Of a DNA stretch of 64,000 bases, positions 44,618 to 54,301 are shown one piece after another. The notes under the pieces were generated by a model. The model ran no database searches. It worked only from the letters and a program-made list of their open reading frames with translations, and was not told the DNA's origin. This DNA comes from Seonamhaeicola algicola (GTDB lineage Bacteria; Bacteroidota; Bacteroidia; Flavobacteriales; Flavobacteriaceae). The stretch's first letter is position 1; every line of letters begins with the position of its first letter. The position numbers were made by a program, and so were the translations under genes. Location of the stretch: positions 186,775 through 250,774 of the forward strand of contig NZ_VOSC01000033.1 in NCBI RefSeq assembly GCF_007997385.1. The letters run 5' to 3'.

Positions 44618-44698
44618 ATAGAGGAAAGATTTGACTGATTGCAACCTCTTTATATCTAACACATTATGATATAAGTAAAAATGCTAAAGGCAGTGTTA
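44618..44698 (+). promoter_or_regulatory. SAM-II-like riboswitch upstream of metK
   Basis: The leader contains the conserved layout of SAM-II: stem AGAGG (44620-44624) with CCTCT (44645-44649) enclosing GATTTGACTGATTGCAA, and a downstream strand TGCTAAAGGCAGT. ACTG (44634-44637) can pair with CAGT (44691-44694), giving the pseudoknot; GCA (44641-44643) can pair with TGC (44682-44684). An extra 7-bp stem (44650-44656 with 44668-44674) is inserted before the second strand. SAM-II binds S-adenosylmethionine, the product of MetK, so feedback repression is expected. Assignment is by recalled consensus. Confidence 0.75.
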
Positions 44699-44747
44699 AC
44701 TTCCTGAGACGTTTACGTCAAATCAACCTCATTTAAAATTTTTAACA

Positions 44748-46001
44748 ATGTCATATTTATTCACTTCAGAAAGTGTATCTGAAGGACACCCAGACAAAGT
44801 TGCTGACCAAATTAGTGATGCACTTATAGATAATTTTTTAGCTTTTGATATAAACTCTAAAGTAGCTTGCGAAACCCTTGTAACCACTGGGCAAGTTGTA
44901 CTTGCTGGCGAAGTAAAATCTAACACTTATTTAGATGTACAACAAATTGCTAGAGATACCATTAACAAAATTGGTTACACTAAAGGCGAATATATGTTTG
45001 ATGGCAATTCATGCGGTGTGTTTTCGGCTATTCACGAACAATCTGACGATATTAACCGAGGTGTAGATAGAGCTACCAAAGAAGAGCAAGGAGCCGGAGA
45101 CCAAGGTATGATGTTTGGTTACGCCACCAATGAAACTGAAAACTACATGCCTTTAGCTTTAGATTTATCGCATAGAATTTTAAAAGAGTTAGCTGAATTA
45201 CGCAGAGAAAACAAAGACATTACTTATTTAAGGCCAGACTCTAAAAGTCAAGTTACTATTGAATATAGTGATGATAATGTACCACAACGCATTGATGCTA
45301 TTGTAGTTTCTACACAACATGATGATTTTGCTGATGACACTACTATGCTTGCCAAAATTAGAGAAGACATTAAAACTATTTTAATACCCAGAGTAATTGC
45401 AAAATTACCAGCTGCTATTCAGGCTTTATTTAATGATGATATAAAATACCACATTAACCCAACCGGAAAATTTGTAATTGGTGGTCCACATGGTGATACC
45501 GGATTAACAGGAAGAAAAATTATTGTTGATACTTATGGTGGTAAAGGCGCACATGGTGGTGGTGCTTTTTCAGGCAAAGACCCAAGTAAAGTTGATAGAA
45601 GTGCCGCTTACGCTACACGCCATATTGCTAAAAACTTAGTTGCTGCTGGTATTGCCGATGAAGTTTTAGTACAAGTTAGCTACGCCATTGGTGTTGTAGA
45701 ACCAATGGGTATTTTTATTGATACTTATGGTACTGCAAAAGTAAATTTAACTGATGGTGAAATAGCTGCAAAAGTTTCTGAAATTTTTGATATGAGACCA
45801 TTTGCTATTGAAGAGCGCCTTAAACTACGCTCGCCAATGTATAGCGAAACTGCTGCCTATGGCCATATGGGGCGCACCAATGAAACAGTTACAAAAACAT
45901 TTAGTCAACCAAATGGCGAAAACGTAACACTTAATGTTGAATTGTTTACTTGGGAAAAGTTAGATTATACAGATAAAATTAAACAAGCCTTTAAAATATA
46001 A
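44748..46001 (+). CDS. metK: S-adenosylmethionine synthetase
   Basis: Makes S-adenosylmethionine from methionine and ATP in the cytoplasm. The 417-residue protein has the family blocks [32 protein letters not shown], the P-loop-like [19 protein letters not shown] and HMGR-type end region. Length is normal for Bacteroidota. The leader carries a SAM-II-like riboswitch and a further small hairpin GACG/CGTC (44708-44719). Confidence 0.97.
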   Translation: MSYLFTSESVSEGHPDKVADQISDALIDNFLAFDINSKVACETLVTTGQVVLAGEVKSNTYLDVQQIARDTINKIGYTKGEYMFDGNSCGVFSAIHEQSDDINRGVDRATKEEQGAGDQGMMFGYATNETENYMPLALDLSHRILKELAELRRENKDITYLRPDSKSQVTIEYSDDNVPQRIDAIVVSTQHDDFADDTTMLAKIREDIKTILIPRVIAKLPAAIQALFNDDIKYHINPTGKFVIGGPHGDTGLTGRKIIVDTYGGKGAHGGGAFSGKDPSKVDRSAAYATRHIAKNLVAAGIADEVLVQVSYAIGVVEPMGIFIDTYGTAKVNLTDGEIAAKVSEIFDMRPFAIEERLKLRSPMYSETAAYGHMGRTNETVTKTFSQPNGENVTLNVELFTWEKLDYTDKIKQAFKI

Positions 46002-46040
46002 CGCTTGTTAATTAATGGTTGTACCACCAAAAAATGACAA

Positions 46041-46625
46041 ATGAAAAAACGAATTAACAGAACTATTCGTATTTCAAAATATGTTATTTACAAGGAAACA
46101 TTAGTTGATTTTAAAGAGCACTTTTGGTCTTTTGTTGGTGCTTTTATTGGTATTGGCTTAATTGCCATGATACAATCACTATATTTACCCAAAGTAGAAA
46201 ATACCTTTTTAATAGGTTCTTTTGGTGCTACTTGCGTATTAATTTACGGTGCTATTCAAAGCCCTTTTTCACAACCTAGAAATTTAATTGGAGGCCATTT
46301 AATATCTGCCTTTGTGGGAGTAACTATTTTAAAGTTACTCCCCGATATTATTTGGCTTACAGCGCCATTAGCCGTGGCTATTTCTATTGTACTTATGCAA
46401 TTTACAAAAACACTTCATCCTCCTGGTGGAGCAACTGCTTTAATTGCTGTAATAGGCACTGAAAAAATAAGAGATTTAGGCTATTATTATTTGTTTGCAC
46501 CTGTACTTTCGGGTGTTATTATTTTGCTTATAGTTGCACTTATTTTTAACAATATGACTTCTAAAAGAAGCTATCCCACAAATAGCAAATACACCCGTTC
46601 ATTTAGAAAAAAAACTAAAAACTAG
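46041..46625 (+). CDS. HPP-family integral membrane protein
   Basis: A 194-residue protein with four to five hydrophobic helices and the name-giving motif LHPPGGATAL after the third helix. Members have been linked to nitrite transport in plants, but the bacterial role is unclear. It follows metK by 39 bp and may be cotranscribed. Confidence 0.85.
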   Translation: MKKRINRTIRISKYVIYKETLVDFKEHFWSFVGAFIGIGLIAMIQSLYLPKVENTFLIGSFGATCVLIYGAIQSPFSQPRNLIGGHLISAFVGVTILKLLPDIIWLTAPLAVAISIVLMQFTKTLHPPGGATALIAVIGTEKIRDLGYYYLFAPVLSGVIILLIVALIFNNMTSKRSYPTNSKYTRSFRKKTKN

Positions 46626-46781
46626 TTTGTTTTTAATTACTCAAAAAAGCATATTTAAATTAACTAAATTTTCACTTGGTTATATAAAAAAAACAGCTAA
46701 TTTCGTTTAAAATTTAACTACAAAATTTCTTAAATTTAAAATATTATTTTGGCTTACTACAATGCTTAAATTCATACTATA

Positions 46782-48734
46782 ATGAGCTTTAATTTTAGAA
46801 AAGCTCAAAACCAAGATTTACCCTTTTTACTACAACTAGAAAAGGAGGTATTTCCAGCATACCAACAAAATTCAAAACAAAATATAAAAAAAAGCTTAAG
46901 CAGTAATTTTCAAGAAATTTTTATTGTTGAAGACACTATTGCTAACCAAGCCCCTATTGGTGCATTTGTGTTATTTAAATATACACATTCATTACGCATA
47001 TACTCTGTTGGCCTTATAAAAGCATATCACAACAAAGGTATAGGCTCAATTATTTTAAATTATATAAAAACTTATGCTGCAGCACATAATTTTAACACTA
47101 TAATATTAGAAGTTAGTGCTACAAACCAACAATTAATTAATTGGTACAAAAAGCATAATTTTACTGAAACAGCTTTATTAAATAACTATTACACCGAAGG
47201 TTTACACGCCATAAAAATGAAATACAACCAAGAAAACGCTACTAAAGATTACAAAAATATTATTGTAATAAACCAGCCTTTTAAATGGCAAGAAAACACT
47301 ATAAACGCCAAAGTAATTTCGGTTAAAGATTATATTAACAACACGCAATACCACAACAACCCAGACTACAGAATTTTTAACCTTTGCAGCTCATACAAAT
47401 ACCAAAGCTATGGGTATTATGTTTCTTTGTTAGCATCGGCACGCGGACAAAGAGTTATACCTAGCATTACGGTTATTAGAGATTTTAGAATAAAAAATGT
47501 TATTCAATCTATTGCTTTTGATTTAGATGCACTTATAAACAAAACATTGTTAAAAATTTCAAATAGTGCTTTTTCTTTAAACATTTATTTTGGGCAAACA
47601 CCCAACAAAAGTTACAGAACATTAGCATCAAAACTATATCAAATTTTTGAAGCTCCTTTTTTTAAAGTGAACTTTATTAAAAACGAAAAATGGTTAATAA
47701 AAGACATTAAAGTTTTTACCTTTCAGGATATTGATAATGATACTGAAAAAGATTTAATGTACAGTTTTGCCGTAAATTTTTTCAATAAAAAAAGACACAA
47801 TTACCCAAAACTAGCTAATTACAAATATGATTTGGCTGTTCTTGTAAACCCAAAAGAAGAAACACCGCCATCAAACGCTTTAGGCTTAGAAAAACTTAAA
47901 ATAGCAGCTAACAAAAAAGGCGTGTATTTAGAGCTAATAACCAAGGCCGACGTTGATAAAATTAACGAATTTGATGCACTTTTTATTAGAGAAACCACCA
48001 ATGTAAACCACTATACCTATGAGTTTTCAAGGTTGGCTTATGCCGAAGGCATGGTGGTTATTGATGACCCTTGGTCTATACTTAGGTGCTCCAACAAAAT
48101 TTACCAAAATGAATTGTTTAAAAAGCACAAAATAAAAACGCCACAAACTATAGTACTGGCCAACAATATTTCTAACTTAAAACAGTTAGACGCTTTAACC
48201 TATCCGGTGGTTTTAAAACAACCAGATAGCGCGTTTTCATTAGGTGTTATCAAAGTGAATAATAAAGAAGAAGCTAAAGTTGAATTACTTAAGTTATTTA
48301 AAAAATCAGACATGGTTATTTGTCAAGAATTCTTGTATTCAGAATTTGACTGGAGAATTGGAATTTTAGATAACACCCCACTTTTTGCTTGTAAATATTT
48401 TATGAAAGAAAACCATTGGCAAATTTATGATTGGAATAGCGAAAGTGATGATCCATCAGGCGATTACGTAACACTACCAATAAATGAAGTACCAGAAAAG
48501 GTGATAAAAGTAGCCCAAAAAGCGGCTGCTTTAATTGGAGATGGACTTTATGGTGTAGATTTAAAAATTGTGAATAATGAAGTTTATATTGTTGAAGTTA
48601 ATGACAACCCCAATATTGATGCCGGCGTTGAAGATAGTGTTTTAGGCGATGCGCTTTATGACACAATAATTGATTCTATAATTAACCGCATAAACATTGC
48701 AAAAAACATACAAAAAATAAAATTAACAGAATAA
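46782..48734 (+). CDS. GNAT acetyltransferase fused to RimK-like ATP-grasp ligase
   Basis: A 650-residue three-part protein. Residues 1-150 are a GNAT domain (YSVGLIKAYHNKGIGSIILNYI with the acyl-CoA loop, then LEVSATNQQLINWYKKHNF). Residues about 170-330 look like the N-terminal domain found in RimK-like ATP-grasp proteins (FNLCSSYKYQSYGYYVSLLA, RGQRVIPSITVIRDFR). The C-terminal 250 residues are an ATP-grasp domain: ATP lysines in YPVVLKQPDSAFSLGVIKV, the VCQEFLYSEFDWRIGIL strand and metal ligands in VDLKIVNNEVYIVEVNDNPNID. Such ligases add amino acids to proteins or small peptides; acetylation of the same product is possible. Substrate unknown. Confidence 0.85.
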   Translation: MSFNFRKAQNQDLPFLLQLEKEVFPAYQQNSKQNIKKSLSSNFQEIFIVEDTIANQAPIGAFVLFKYTHSLRIYSVGLIKAYHNKGIGSIILNYIKTYAAAHNFNTIILEVSATNQQLINWYKKHNFTETALLNNYYTEGLHAIKMKYNQENATKDYKNIIVINQPFKWQENTINAKVISVKDYINNTQYHNNPDYRIFNLCSSYKYQSYGYYVSLLASARGQRVIPSITVIRDFRIKNVIQSIAFDLDALINKTLLKISNSAFSLNIYFGQTPNKSYRTLASKLYQIFEAPFFKVNFIKNEKWLIKDIKVFTFQDIDNDTEKDLMYSFAVNFFNKKRHNYPKLANYKYDLAVLVNPKEETPPSNALGLEKLKIAANKKGVYLELITKADVDKINEFDALFIRETTNVNHYTYEFSRLAYAEGMVVIDDPWSILRCSNKIYQNELFKKHKIKTPQTIVLANNISNLKQLDALTYPVVLKQPDSAFSLGVIKVNNKEEAKVELLKLFKKSDMVICQEFLYSEFDWRIGILDNTPLFACKYFMKENHWQIYDWNSESDDPSGDYVTLPINEVPEKVIKVAQKAAALIGDGLYGVDLKIVNNEVYIVEVNDNPNIDAGVEDSVLGDALYDTIIDSIINRINIAKNIQKIKLTE

Positions 48735-48764
48735 ATAGTTTATACCATCAAATATTGAAAACAA

Positions 48765-48792
48765 AAAAGCAAGCTAAATAGCTTGCTTTTTT
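48765..48792. terminator. Bidirectional terminator before tRNA-Tyr
   Basis: A 12-bp stem (48765-48776 with 48781-48792) with core GCAAGCT and T-runs on both sides. It ends the fusion gene rightward and the tRNA transcript leftward. Confidence 0.88.
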
Positions 48793-48800
48793 GTTTTTTG

Positions 48801-48883
48801 TGGGAAGAGCAGGATTCGAACCTGCGAAGGTAAAAACCAACAGATTTACAGTCTGTCCTCGTTGGCCGCTTGAGTATCTTCCC
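48801..48883 (-). tRNA. tRNA-Tyr (GTA)
   Basis: The leftward strand folds into an 83-nt class II tRNA with acceptor stem GGGAAGA/TCTTCCC, discriminator A, anticodon stem ACAGA-CTGTAAA-TCTGT with anticodon GTA, a variable arm and T-loop GTTCGAATC. The CCA end is not encoded. Confidence 0.97.
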
Positions 48884-49081
48884 AAAACCGAGCGCAAATA
48901 TACCGCACTTGCAACAATATACAAAGCAATATTTTGAGAAAATTTAAAAAGCATGCTCAAATTATTTTTTTTGCACAAAACAACACTGTTAAGTAACTGA
49001 AAATCAATATTTAATTTTTAAATGTTGATTTTTTTAACTATTTTTCAATAAAATTGCTACCAAACTAACTAATCTACTCTC

Positions 49082-49699
49082 ATGGAAACACAACAAATTA
49101 ACACGCTAAAGCAGCAATTAAGCACAACCTACAATAGGTATAAATGCTTATACGAAAACTCTCCAGACATGCTTTTATCGGTCAACCCCGAAAACACTAA
49201 AATTGCTGAATGTAATGAAACTTTCATTAAAAAAATGGGTTATACCAAAGCTGAAATTATAGGTAAATCTATTTTCTTTATTTATCACCCAAAATGCATA
49301 AAAAACGTAGAAACTGCATACAAAACATTTTTAGATACAGGAAAAGTTGACAACACTGAATTAATACTAAAAACCAAAAAGGGTTCTAAAATTCATGTTT
49401 TATTAAAAGTAAACTCTATTAAAGACAAAAACAATAAAATTGTTTACAGCAATTCATGCTTTAGAGATATTACGGAGTTAAAAAAATTACAAACAAGACA
49501 TCTTGCCTATCAAAGATTTGCCGGTATAATTTCTGATAAATTCTCAAACGCTTTAAACACCATAAATATTGCTGTAAACCAACTTAATAAAGCTCCTTTT
49601 TTAAGTTTTGATGAAAAAGCACAATATTATGTTAGCTCTATAGAACAAGCATCAAAAAATATAAATTACATAGTTAATAAATTAAACAAAAAAGCATAG
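49082..49699 (+). CDS. PAS-domain protein with degenerate histidine-kinase helix
   Basis: A 205-residue protein. Residues about 18-130 are a PAS domain (ENSPDMLLSVNPENTKIAECNE, MGYTKAEIIGKSIFFIYHP, then a PAC-like SNSCFRDITE). The tail (about 135-205) reads like a HisKA dimerisation helix: FAGIISDKFSNALNTI aligns with the usual IVSHDLKNPL pattern, but Asp152 stands where the phosphorylated His would be, and no ATPase domain follows. It may be a sensor partner or a relic of a kinase. The gene stands alone and stops inside a terminator hairpin. Confidence 0.75.
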   Translation: METQQINTLKQQLSTTYNRYKCLYENSPDMLLSVNPENTKIAECNETFIKKMGYTKAEIIGKSIFFIYHPKCIKNVETAYKTFLDTGKVDNTELILKTKKGSKIHVLLKVNSIKDKNNKIVYSNSCFRDITELKKLQTRHLAYQRFAGIISDKFSNALNTINIAVNQLNKAPFLSFDEKAQYYVSSIEQASKNINYIVNKLNKKA

Positions 49700-49718
49700 T
49701 TTAAAAACTATGCTTTTT
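49689..49718. terminator. Bidirectional terminator between convergent genes
   Basis: A 14-bp stem (49689-49702 with 49705-49718), core GCATAGTTT, flanked by A and T runs. The TAG stop of the PAS gene lies inside the left arm. Confidence 0.88.
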
Positions 49719-49733
49719 CACTATATAATTTAC

Positions 49734-52445
49734 TTACAACTCATAACGCAACCTAAAAGTTACAAATCTGGGCTGTATATAATATTCAACCGCACTTACA
49801 GATACATTACCGGTATTGCTTTGGTTTTGTACTCTGGTATCTAATAAATTGGTTGCTTTTACTTCAAATTCCCATTTACTATCTTGGTTTTTTCTGTATG
49901 ATAATGATGCATTCCAGAACTCAAAATCATTAATAGTTCTATCTTCGTCACTAAAATTATTATATGTATAATCTGTTTTAAAAGTAAACTTCTTAAAAAT
50001 TAAGGCATCAAACTCAACCGATGGTGATTTTGTGTAAAATGTTGTTTTTCTTTCACCTTGATTATTATCTTGGGTTGTATGACGATACCCAATTTCAAAA
50101 TTTGGTGCTTCTCTAAAGTTTGTACTCAAACTTGTTCTGTAAGTATATGAATAGTTTTTGTTTACCGATGGTAAATTATTAATTATTTGATTAAATTTAT
50201 TATAACTAACGTTACCGTTTACACGCGCTTTAAATTTACCAAAGGTTTTTTCTATACGGCCATTGGCACTAGCACTTTCATCTGCAAAGTTAGAGTTAAA
50301 AGGCGTGCTTACACGTATTACACTACCAGACTCAAAGGCAGAAGTGGTTCTAATTCTATCAACAGTTTTTGAGTAATTTAACCTTGCCATTACATTGGTA
50401 TAGTTAAACATATTAAAACTAAAATATGACAAATTTAAATTATGAGACAAGGCACTTTCTAACTCTTGATTACCTGAAAAAAGTGAATTGTAATTATTTA
50501 AAACCAAACCTCTTGCAAGTTGGTTTACATCAGTAAAGTTAGTTTGCATGCTGTAATTAAAAATAATTTGCTCACTATTTTTTAGTTGAACACGGGTGTT
50601 AAAATCTGGCAAAAGCCTAAAAAAGTTATCAGCATAATTTACATTAAATTGATTATTTTTTGCACTGTAAGCATGTGCCGAAACACCAGGTGTAAAGGTG
50701 AAAATACCCGATTTTAAACGATAATGCGCTCCCAAATACACATCAGAAAACGTATATGCAATGTCATTAAAATTTAATCCATCATTAATTGTTGTTGTAG
50801 GATTAAAAATTGAGCCGTTATCTAAATATTGATAAATTTCTGAATTAAAATCTTGTTTACTGTAAATTGTACCAAGTGTAAAATTTATATCACTTTTATT
50901 ATTTAACACATTCCAATAATCTAATTTAGCATCTATTTGGTTAGATTTTACACGCTTTTCTTGAGCAATATTATAATTTACCTGTGCATTGTTTAAACCT
51001 AAATCATTGGCTGTTTCTTCGTAATTATCTTTATCTGCTAAAATGGCATTGTAAAACGGATCTTCGTCTTGTAATAAATGCTGAACTTCAAAAGCAAAAA
51101 TATTTTTATCGTTTAACGTATAGTAATAATTTAAATTTTGATTTATACTATATGGTGATGTTTCTTCGGGTTGTGCTATGTTACCAATGACCGTTGAAAA
51201 GTAATTTTGATTTTGTGTTTCTTTTGAAACCCTTCCTAAAATATCATAATCTAACTGATTATTGGCGTTTGGTTTATATGTAGCGCTTAACTTTAACATA
51301 CCCAAATCACTACGTTGTGTGGTATTACTTTCGGTAATTTCATCAGGAATGTTTAAATCAGGATCAGTATACACTACTGACCTGTTTTCTTGTAGTTCAT
51401 TTTTACTGTTTGAAAAAATGGCAAATCCGCTTAAATCTAAAGTTTTTGATGGTGCGTAACTAAAGTTTGCAGCTCCAAATTTGGTTTCAATACTTTTGGC
51501 GCGGTTATTTTGCATGGTTAAAAAACCAATATCATTGCTTCCTAAATTTATATTTGTACCACTGCTACGGCTAGGAGACCTAAAGCCGCCAGAGAATTTA
51601 AAATAATCGCGCCTTGTAAAAGCTACTTCTCCTATATTATTTAAATCACCTATTAAATTTACGCTATACTCAGGACTGTAAAAAAACAGTTTGGGTTGAG
51701 CCAAGTAAAGCGTTTCATTGGGCGAATCTCCTAAACCACCTGTTATTGTACCAAACCAAAACTTCTTTTTACCCTCTTTTAGCTTAATGTTTATGGCAAT
51801 GTTATCTTGGTTATTGGTTACGCCTCGAAGCTGGCCAACTTCGGCATAATTTTTTAGTACTTCAACTTTATCAATAGCATTTGCTGGAATATTTTCAACT
51901 GCAAGTTTTGAGTCGCCATCAAAAAAATCTTTTCCTTCAACCATAACTTTACCAACCGTTTTTCCTTCTACCTCAATTTCACCATCATCATTAAGTTCTA
52001 CACCTGGTAATTTTTTAAGCACATCGCCTAATTTACGTTCAGTTCCAGACCGGAAAGAATCTGCATTATACGTAATGGTATCTCCTTTAATTGTTACTGG
52101 CATTTCGTATACTAATTCTACGGCATCTAAGGTATTATCATTTTGTAAAGTAAAATTTTGTGTTACGGCATTATTACCTACCTCAACTATAGCTTGTGCT
52201 GTTTGCATGCCAACATAACTTACCTGAATGTTATACTTGGCATTTTTTTCAACTGATAATTTATATTGTCCGTTTTCATTGGTAATACCATAGGCATCTA
52301 ACTTTTGTGTTGCTTGGTTTATGGCAATAATATTTGCCAGTTCTAAAGGTGTACCTATACTGTCTTTTACTACGCCTTCAATTTTTACCTGGCCGTATGT
52401 TACCCCAACCGCTAAGAAAAGCAGTATTAATATTTTATATTTCAT
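49734..52445 (-). CDS. TonB-dependent receptor-like outer-membrane beta-barrel protein
   Basis: A 903-residue protein with signal peptide (LAVGVTYGQ), a carboxypeptidase-regulatory-like domain (about 20-105), a plug-like region (LKKLPGVELNDDGEIEVEGKTVGKVMVEGKDFF) and a long beta-barrel ending in FRLRYEL. It belongs to the outer-membrane beta-barrel group without a clear TonB box and pairs with the GLPGLI gene located 33 bp upstream. Cargo unknown. Confidence 0.88.
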   Translation of the reverse strand: MKYKILILLFLAVGVTYGQVKIEGVVKDSIGTPLELANIIAINQATQKLDAYGITNENGQYKLSVEKNAKYNIQVSYVGMQTAQAIVEVGNNAVTQNFTLQNDNTLDAVELVYEMPVTIKGDTITYNADSFRSGTERKLGDVLKKLPGVELNDDGEIEVEGKTVGKVMVEGKDFFDGDSKLAVENIPANAIDKVEVLKNYAEVGQLRGVTNNQDNIAINIKLKEGKKKFWFGTITGGLGDSPNETLYLAQPKLFFYSPEYSVNLIGDLNNIGEVAFTRRDYFKFSGGFRSPSRSSGTNINLGSNDIGFLTMQNNRAKSIETKFGAANFSYAPSKTLDLSGFAIFSNSKNELQENRSVVYTDPDLNIPDEITESNTTQRSDLGMLKLSATYKPNANNQLDYDILGRVSKETQNQNYFSTVIGNIAQPEETSPYSINQNLNYYYTLNDKNIFAFEVQHLLQDEDPFYNAILADKDNYEETANDLGLNNAQVNYNIAQEKRVKSNQIDAKLDYWNVLNNKSDINFTLGTIYSKQDFNSEIYQYLDNGSIFNPTTTINDGLNFNDIAYTFSDVYLGAHYRLKSGIFTFTPGVSAHAYSAKNNQFNVNYADNFFRLLPDFNTRVQLKNSEQIIFNYSMQTNFTDVNQLARGLVLNNYNSLFSGNQELESALSHNLNLSYFSFNMFNYTNVMARLNYSKTVDRIRTTSAFESGSVIRVSTPFNSNFADESASANGRIEKTFGKFKARVNGNVSYNKFNQIINNLPSVNKNYSYTYRTSLSTNFREAPNFEIGYRHTTQDNNQGERKTTFYTKSPSVEFDALIFKKFTFKTDYTYNNFSDEDRTINDFEFWNASLSYRKNQDSKWEFEVKATNLLDTRVQNQSNTGNVSVSAVEYYIQPRFVTFRLRYEL

Positions 52446-52478
52446 TAATTGGTGTTTTTGTTTTGTTGATTTTGCCCT

Positions 52479-53324
52479 CTATCTTCTTCCGCCACCAGGT
52501 CTTCCTCCGCCGCGTCTAAAGTTTTGACGCATTTCGTTCATTTTCTTTTTTGAAATTTCATCAAACTCTGCCCTAGAAACTTCTTTACCTTTTGATGGTA
52601 CTTTTATAGTTTCTTTATCATCAGGATTCATTATTATTTTTGAACAAAGTATGGTTGTGCGGCCTTCATTTACTTCTAAAATTAAACCTGGCAGCCCCCA
52701 ATAGTCTGATGGTCCTTGGCTTACAGGTATTTGTGGTGTATACCAAACAACTACTTCTATTTCTTCCTTTTCTGGTGTTAATGCTTCTTCTTTGTTTTCT
52801 TCTCCTGGTTTTGGTCTTCCAAAGTTTACATCTAAGCCATATTTTAATTTTTTACCAATTGCTTTAAAGGCTGTATATTGACCTATTTTTTTGCTTTCAC
52901 CAGTCATAGTCCACTCAAATGATGGCACAGAATCTTTAATTAAAAACTTTTTACCAAACACCTCTTGTTCTTGTAAAAAAGCATTGGTTTTTATATTTTT
53001 ATATTGGTTACCAGCCACAAAATTACCCATCATCATGCGTCCAAAACCGCTACTGCCGCCTCCAGGAGTATCAAGTTTTTCTTCTTCTTTATAAACAGAT
53101 TCCTCTCTATTGAAGGTAAGAATGTATGTTTTTTCTAAAGCATTTTTAAGCCTATCGGCTATTCTTTTTTTCATGTCTTCATCCATTCCGGGTCTTCCAA
53201 AATTAGCCATGTCTATGGTGGTTTTAGACATGTAATAGGCCTTACCTTGAAAATCTTGCGCTTGTATTAAACCCGTAAAAACAAAGGTTAAAGCAACTAA
53301 AATTGTAGTTGATATAGTTTTCAT
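52479..53324 (-). CDS. GLPGLI-family secreted protein
   Basis: A 281-residue exported protein (signal ending near GLIQAQD) with the name-giving motif in DYWGLPGLILEVNEG. The C-terminus is rich in Arg and Gly (RRGGGRPGGGRR). GLPGLI proteins regularly sit beside TonB-type barrels such as the following gene; function is unknown. The spacing fits one operon. Confidence 0.9.
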   Translation of the reverse strand: MKTISTTILVALTFVFTGLIQAQDFQGKAYYMSKTTIDMANFGRPGMDEDMKKRIADRLKNALEKTYILTFNREESVYKEEEKLDTPGGGSSGFGRMMMGNFVAGNQYKNIKTNAFLQEQEVFGKKFLIKDSVPSFEWTMTGESKKIGQYTAFKAIGKKLKYGLDVNFGRPKPGEENKEEALTPEKEEIEVVVWYTPQIPVSQGPSDYWGLPGLILEVNEGRTTILCSKIIMNPDDKETIKVPSKGKEVSRAEFDEISKKKMNEMRQNFRRGGGRPGGGRR

Positions 53325-53517
53325 TTTAAATTATTTATGTAATATTCTTACTTTTAAACATGGTTTTAAGACAACAACAATACATAAAGGTTTAAATGAA
53401 AACTGTTAAATGATTCTTAAAGTTTAATTTTGAAATTTTATATAACCACAAACACTAAAAGCTATTGCTAAATGTTTATTTTAAAACAGCTACTTTTTTT
53501 GTAATTTGAAACCTTAT

Positions 53518-54297
53518 ATGAAACACGTTTTTTTTATTTTTTTATGCTTTCAATATGCTGTTTTTTCTCAAAATAGTATTGAAACCACTTTTATTAATAG
53601 CATAAATATTGATGCCGATGTTATAGTTTCGGTTGATAACTTTGGAACCATATACTACATAAAAAACAACACGTTTTATAAAAAAAGTAAAAACAGCATT
53701 ACAAGCTATAATAATTTACAATTAGGAAATTTGCAGAGCGCCAATACCTTTAATCCTTTAAAAATAAGCTTATTTTACCCTGACTTTAATACCAGTATTA
53801 TTCTAGATAACAGATTAGCAGAAATATTTAAAATAGATTTTAATAGTATAACGCCCTATAAAAATATAGCCCAAATTTCTAGTGGATTTGATAATACACT
53901 ATGGCTTTTTAACCTAGATAATTCACAACTAGAATTATATAACTATAAAAATAACACAACTCAAGCCAGAACTTTGCCTGTAAAAAGTACTGTTTTACAT
54001 TTAACCAGCAACTACAATAACGCATGGCTACTTACACAAAAGTATATTTACAGATACAATTATTTTGGAAACCTAATAACCAAACTTGAAAATGATGACT
54101 ACCAAGCATTAGCCGAAAGCAATGAAAGCATTATTTTAAAAAGAGATAACAATTTATTTTTTTTAAAAGAAAACACTAATACAATAGCGCCCATTACATT
54201 ACCTAATTTATTAATAAAACAGTTTTTTGTAACCAATGAAACCTTGTATATTTACCACCACCAAACGCTACAACAGTTTCAATTAAAATTTAATTAA
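53518..54297 (+). CDS. Secreted protein of unknown function, propeller-like repeats
   Basis: A 259-residue protein with a signal peptide ending near AVFSQ. The frame also runs up to a TTG at 53506, but the ATG at 53518 (MKHVFFIFLC) is the natural start. Short repeated strands such as DNFGTIYYIKNNTFYKK, DNTLWLFNLDNSQLELYNY and ESIILKRDNNLFFLK suggest beta-propeller blades. It ends 4 bp before the deoxynucleoside kinase gene. I do not recognise a known function. Confidence 0.65.
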   Translation: MKHVFFIFLCFQYAVFSQNSIETTFINSINIDADVIVSVDNFGTIYYIKNNTFYKKSKNSITSYNNLQLGNLQSANTFNPLKISLFYPDFNTSIILDNRLAEIFKIDFNSITPYKNIAQISSGFDNTLWLFNLDNSQLELYNYKNNTTQARTLPVKSTVLHLTSNYNNAWLLTQKYIYRYNYFGNLITKLENDDYQALAESNESIILKRDNNLFFLKENTNTIAPITLPNLLIKQFFVTNETLYIYHHQTLQQFQLKFN

Positions 54298-54301
54298 TAC
54301 C

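Noticed and set aside
48748-48978. Leftward open frame of 76 codons
   Set aside because: It runs through the terminator and the tRNA-Tyr gene.
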